From: Solirubrobacter pauli | GTDB lineage: Bacteria > Actinomycetota > Thermoleophilia > Solirubrobacterales > Solirubrobacteraceae | DNA length: 64,000 nt | Assembly: GCF_003633755.1 (NCBI RefSeq) | Contig: NZ_RBIL01000001.1 | Span: forward strand, 1,721,426 to 1,785,425 | Direction: 5' to 3' | Shown here: positions 60,975 to 64,000 of the stretch, piece after piece | Layout of the letters: the number at the start of each line of letters is the position of its first letter | How positions within the stretch are numbered: the stretch's first letter is position 1 | Program-made: the position numbers and the translations under genes | Notes under the pieces: generated by a model | Seen by the model: the letters and a program-made list of their open reading frames with translations, nothing else | Database searches by the model: none | Told to the model about the DNA's origin: nothing

Positions 60975-61787
60975 GTGAAGCCGCCGTGGCCGAGCCAGCC
61001 GCCCCGCGGGGCCGGGCTGCTCAAGCGCGACGGCAACGTCGTCCGCCGCGCGATGGTCATCGACGGCGAGCTGCTGCTGGGCGAAGCGGCGTGGGTCGGC
61101 GAGCACGTGCACCTGCGCGGAGACGAGCGGGCGGTCGAGCGGCTGCGGTTCGTGCTCGCGCTCGACGACGACCTGGAGCCGTTCCACCGCGCCCATCGGT
61201 CCGACCCGTTGCTCGGCCGGGCGCTGAAGGCCAAGCCGCGGCTCCGGGTGACGCGCACGCCCGATCCGTTCGAAGCGCTGGCCTGGGCGGTGATGTACCA
61301 GCTCATCGACACCCAGAAGGCAGGGATGATCGCCTTCGAGTTCACGCGCCGGCACGGCACGCGGCACCCGAGCGGCGTCTACGCCGCGCCGCCGCCCGAG
61401 GCGTTCACCAACCAGGCCGCGCTGCAGGAGGCCGGCCTGGGTGTCCAGCAGGCGCGGACGCTCGCCCGCGTCGCCCGCGTGGTCGTCGAGCGCGGGATGG
61501 ACCGTCCCCGGATCGAAGCGGTGCAGGGCATCGGCCCGTGGACGCTCGGCCAGATGGACTGGTTCGGGTTCGGGCGCTACGACATCCCGCTCGAGGGCGA
61601 CGTCGGCATCCGCAACGCGTACGCGCGCATGATCGGCGCGCGCACCGGCAGCGTCACCGAGGCGGAGTTCAAGGCGGTGCTCGACCGCTACGCGCCGTGG
61701 CAGGGCATGGCCGCCCTCTACATGACCGCGATGGGGTGGCGCGGCGGAGCACGGTATGAATCTGTGCATGCCCTTCGCCGCCGCTGA
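60975..61787 (+). CDS. AlkA-like DNA-3-methyladenine glycosylase (HhH-GPD)
   Basis: A 270-residue protein. PFEALAWAVMYQLIDTQKA is the HhH-GPD start, IEAVQGIGPWTLGQMDWFGFGRYDIPLEGDVGIRNAYARM the hairpin with the catalytic Asp in EGDVG. It removes alkylated purines from DNA. Start GTG 60975 by its ribosome-binding site. It overlaps the aldo/keto reductase by 32 bp. Confidence 0.88.
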   Translation: MKPPWPSQPPRGAGLLKRDGNVVRRAMVIDGELLLGEAAWVGEHVHLRGDERAVERLRFVLALDDDLEPFHRAHRSDPLLGRALKAKPRLRVTRTPDPFEALAWAVMYQLIDTQKAGMIAFEFTRRHGTRHPSGVYAAPPPEAFTNQAALQEAGLGVQQARTLARVARVVVERGMDRPRIEAVQGIGPWTLGQMDWFGFGRYDIPLEGDVGIRNAYARMIGARTGSVTEAEFKAVLDRYAPWQGMAALYMTAMGWRGGARYESVHALRRR

Positions 61788-62793
61788 AGATCGATACGAC
61801 TCGATGCCCTACCGCCGCTGTGGTCGCAGCGGCATCCAGCTCCCGCCGATCAGCCTCGGCCTGTGGAACCGCTTCGGCGACGACACGCCGCTGCAGAACC
61901 AGCGCGACATCATCCGCCGCGCGTTCGACCTCGGCATCACCCACATCGACCTCGCGAACAACTACGGCCCGCCGGCTGGTTCCGCCGAGATCAACTTCGG
62001 CCGGATCCTGCGCGAGGACCTGCGCCCTTACCGCGACGAGCTGATCATCTCCACCAAGGCCGGCTACGACATGTGGCCCGGCCCGTACGGCGAGTGGGGC
62101 TCGCGCAAGTACCTGCTGGCGTCGCTCGACCAGTCGCTCGAGCGGATGGGGCTCGACTACGTCGACATCTTCTACTCGCACCGGTACGACCCGGAGACGC
62201 CGCTGGAGGAGACGATCGGCGCGCTGGACACCGCGGTCCGCTCCGGCCGTGCCCTGTACGCCGGCATCTCGTCCTACTCGGCCGAGCGCACGGCGGAGGC
62301 GGTCGCGATCGCGAACCGGCTCGGCACGCCCCTGCTGATCCACCAGCCGTCGTACTCGCTGCTCAACCGGTGGATCGAGCCCGAGGTGCTGGAAGCGTGC
62401 GACGAGGCCGGCATGGGCGTCATCGCCTTCTCGCCGCTCGCCCAGGGCATGCTCACCGACCGCTACCTCGGCGGCATCCCGAAGGACTCGCGCGCGGCGC
62501 AGGACCACTTCCTCAAGCAGGACTTCATCTCCGAGGAGAACATGGCCGCGGTGCGGGCGCTGAACGAGATCGCGCAGCGGCGCGGGCAGGCGCTCGCGCA
62601 GATGGCGATCGCGTGGGTGCTGCGCGACCCACGGGTGACGTCCGCCCTGATCGGCGCGTCCTCGGTCAAGCAGCTCGAGACCAACGTGGCGGCGCTCGAG
62701 AACCTCGAGTTCAGCGACGAGGAGCTCGCCGAGATCGACAAGCACGCGGTCGACGCCGGCATCAACATCTGGGAGCAGTCGAGCTTCGCATGA
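61756..62793 (+). CDS. Aldo/keto reductase (YghZ/GpR-like)
   Basis: A 345-residue reductase of the AKR14 type. The tetrad is kept: Asp and Tyr in THIDLANNYGPP, Lys in ISTKAGYDMWPG, His in DIFYSHRYDPETPLEE. NADPH-linked, it reduces aldehydes such as L-glyceraldehyde-3-phosphate or methylglyoxal. ATG 61768 (MPFAAAEDRYDSMPYRRCG) is an alternative start close to the E. coli one. Confidence 0.9.
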   Translation: MNLCMPFAAAEDRYDSMPYRRCGRSGIQLPPISLGLWNRFGDDTPLQNQRDIIRRAFDLGITHIDLANNYGPPAGSAEINFGRILREDLRPYRDELIISTKAGYDMWPGPYGEWGSRKYLLASLDQSLERMGLDYVDIFYSHRYDPETPLEETIGALDTAVRSGRALYAGISSYSAERTAEAVAIANRLGTPLLIHQPSYSLLNRWIEPEVLEACDEAGMGVIAFSPLAQGMLTDRYLGGIPKDSRAAQDHFLKQDFISEENMAAVRALNEIAQRRGQALAQMAIAWVLRDPRVTSALIGASSVKQLETNVAALENLEFSDEELAEIDKHAVDAGINIWEQSSFA

Positions 62794-63197
62794 GGCGCTC
62801 CGAGCTCCTGAAGCAGTTCCTGCCGAATTCGCCGTTCGTGGGGCTGCTCGGGGTCTCGCTCGTGGCTCTGGAAGACGAGCGGGCGGAGCTGCGGATGCCG
62901 TTCCGCCCGGAGCTGGCCACCGCCGGTGACGTCGTCCACGGTGGCGCGATCGCCTCGCTCATCGACATGACGGCGGTGTCCGCCGCGTGGGCCGACGACC
63001 ACGAGCCGCAGTCGATGGAAGGCGCTACCGTGACCCTCGACGTGTCCTACGTGGCCGCAGCGCGCGGGAAGGACCTCACGGCGATCGGCGTGGTGAGCAA
63101 GCGCGGACGCAGCCTCGTGTTCGCCGACGTGCGCGTCAGCGAGCCGGACGGCCGGCTCGTGGCCACCGGCTCCGCGGTGGTGACGCTCGGCTCGTGA
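62790..63197 (+). CDS. PaaI-family hotdog thioesterase
   Basis: A 135-residue hotdog protein. VVHGGAIASLIDMTAVSAAW is the active-site helix of the PaaI branch, VTLDVSYVAAARGKDLTAIGVVSKRGRSLVFADVRVSE the central sheet. It hydrolyses an aromatic or acyl-CoA thioester. ATGA coupling with the aldo/keto reductase and GTGA coupling with the next gene. Confidence 0.9.
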   Translation: MRRSELLKQFLPNSPFVGLLGVSLVALEDERAELRMPFRPELATAGDVVHGGAIASLIDMTAVSAAWADDHEPQSMEGATVTLDVSYVAAARGKDLTAIGVVSKRGRSLVFADVRVSEPDGRLVATGSAVVTLGS

Positions 63198-64000
63198 CCG
63201 CGCTGGGCCGGCTGGCGGCGACGGAGCTCGCGGGCCTCTCGCGAGGGATCGGCGACGTCCACTTCGCGATCTCGGGCCGGGTGTTCCGCGCGCTCGGCCC
63301 GCCGGCGCTGCCGGTGCGGGTCATGCACGACGCGGTCGCGCGCGGCACGTACGCCGCGGTCTGCGGCGGCCTGTGGGCGGGCGCCCGCGCGCTGCCGCTG
63401 GACGCGCCGCCGGCCGTACTCGGCGCCCTCAACGGGCTGATCGGCGATGAGCTGCACGCCGTCGGCAGCCCGCTCGCGATCCCGATGCGCGCGGAGCGGA
63501 TCGGCGAGCCGCGCGGGCGCGACGTCGCCGTCTTCGTGCACGGGTTGGGTGAGACCGAGCTCGCCTGGGGGCCTGCGCCCTACGGCGACCGGCTGCCCGG
63601 CTGGACCCCGGTCTACGTCCGCTACAACACCGGCCGCTCGATCGCGGAGAACGCGGCGGAGCTCGGCGCGCTGATCGAAGGCCTGGACTGGAAGATCGAG
63701 CGGATCGCGCTCGTCGGGCACTCGATGGGCGGGCTCGTCGCGCGCAGCGCGTGCGCCCGGGGCGGCGCGTGGACGGAGCGCGTGACCCACACCGTCTCGC
63801 TCGGCACCCCCCACGACGGCGCGCCGCTCGCGCAGCTCGTGCACGGGCTGGCCGCCGCGCTCGAGCGCGCGCCGGAGACGCGTCCGTTCGCCCGCTTCCT
63901 CGGTCGGCGCAGCGCGGGCATCCGCGACCTGCGCCGCGGCGTGCGCGACCCGCTGCTGCCCGGCGCCCGCCACGGGTTCGTCGCCGCGACCGTCACCGCC
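63194..64000 (+). CDS. Lipase-like alpha/beta hydrolase (3' end outside window)
   Basis: The first 269 codons of a hydrolase from GTG 63194; the frame stays open to the edge. DVAVFVHGLGETELAWG is the oxyanion loop, IERIALVGHSMGGLVARSACA the nucleophile Ser and VSLGTPHDGAPLAQLVHG a lipase-like flank (PGAP1/EstA-like). The first 110 residues are an extra helical domain. The Asp and His of the triad lie at least partly beyond the window. Confidence 0.85.
   Translation, partial: MTALGRLAATELAGLSRGIGDVHFAISGRVFRALGPPALPVRVMHDAVARGTYAAVCGGLWAGARALPLDAPPAVLGALNGLIGDELHAVGSPLAIPMRAERIGEPRGRDVAVFVHGLGETELAWGPAPYGDRLPGWTPVYVRYNTGRSIAENAAELGALIEGLDWKIERIALVGHSMGGLVARSACARGGAWTERVTHTVSLGTPHDGAPLAQLVHGLAAALERAPETRPFARFLGRRSAGIRDLRRGVRDPLLPGARHGFVAATVTA

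Overview
The window is a very GC-rich stretch (by eye about 70% or more, strongly GC-biased third codon positions) packed with short operons, GTG starts and ATGA/GTGA overlaps. Gene content points to a high-GC actinobacterium, most likely of the Thermoleophilia (Solirubrobacter/Conexibacter-like): a two-subunit 2-oxoacid:ferredoxin oxidoreductase, an adjacent CydA-CydB-CydDC(fused) set, a UTP-glucose-1-phosphate uridylyltransferase of the eukaryotic-like family, small secreted Cys proteins and many universal stress proteins. That placement is inference from gene content. I see no insertion sequences, prophage, CRISPR or rRNA; three tRNA genes are present.

Layout. 1-9.1 kb: end of a LuxR-type response regulator, a SUFU-domain protein, tRNA-Val, a small secreted protein, an RNA 2'-O-methyltransferase, a flavin monooxygenase, a tandem zinc-ribbon protein, an epimerase, a DUF427 protein, a flavin-binding split-barrel protein, a GGDEF-EAL protein and a YbaK-type deacylase. 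9.1-14.5 kb: a large secreted fungalysin (M36) protease, an acetyltransferase, a secreted protein, an amidohydrolase. 14.4-20.4 kb: a PatB/MalY aminotransferase with KorA/KorB on the minus strand; an alpha/beta hydrolase and an amidase on the plus strand. 20.3-24.7 kb: a translationally coupled set of a receiver-thioredoxin-reductase-like fusion, a cyclic-nucleotide-domain histidine kinase and a UBP zinc finger protein, with an L,D-transpeptidase-like protein lacking its catalytic Cys just upstream. 24.8-31.5 kb: a GH13 glycosidase, glnK-amt, a degenerate response regulator, and deoC with a full and a half-length aldehyde dehydrogenase. 31.5-38.8 kb: an RNB ribonuclease coupled to a HerA-like ATPase, a dihydroorotate dehydrogenase-like enzyme, tRNA-Ser(GGA), an M29 aminopeptidase, a stress protein and an arginase-family protein. 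38.8-46.5 kb: cydA-cydB-cydDC, and divergently a histidine kinase with an ANTAR regulator. 46.5-50 kb: tRNA-Ser(CGA) overlapping tadA, a subtilase, a hairpin-rich 358-bp intergenic region, two stress proteins and a 27-residue membrane peptide. 50-56 kb: a 1272-residue secreted repeat protein, mobA, a DAO-type oxidase and a duplicated-domain protein. 56-64 kb: a NYN protein coupled to UTP-glucose-1-phosphate uridylyltransferase, a beta-propeller lipoprotein, YceH, an acyl-CoA dehydrogenase, a DNA glycosylase, an aldo/keto reductase, a thioesterase and a truncated lipase-like hydrolase.

How the genes fit together. Most operons are housekeeping or catabolic. The unusual parts are the 20.3-23.7 kb redox/two-component module, several proteins that keep a fold but have lost key residues (L,D-transpeptidase-like, half aldehyde dehydrogenase, PII without the usual modified Tyr, receiver without phospho-acceptor Asp), the RNase/ATPase pair, and the structured intergenic region at 48.6-48.9 kb.
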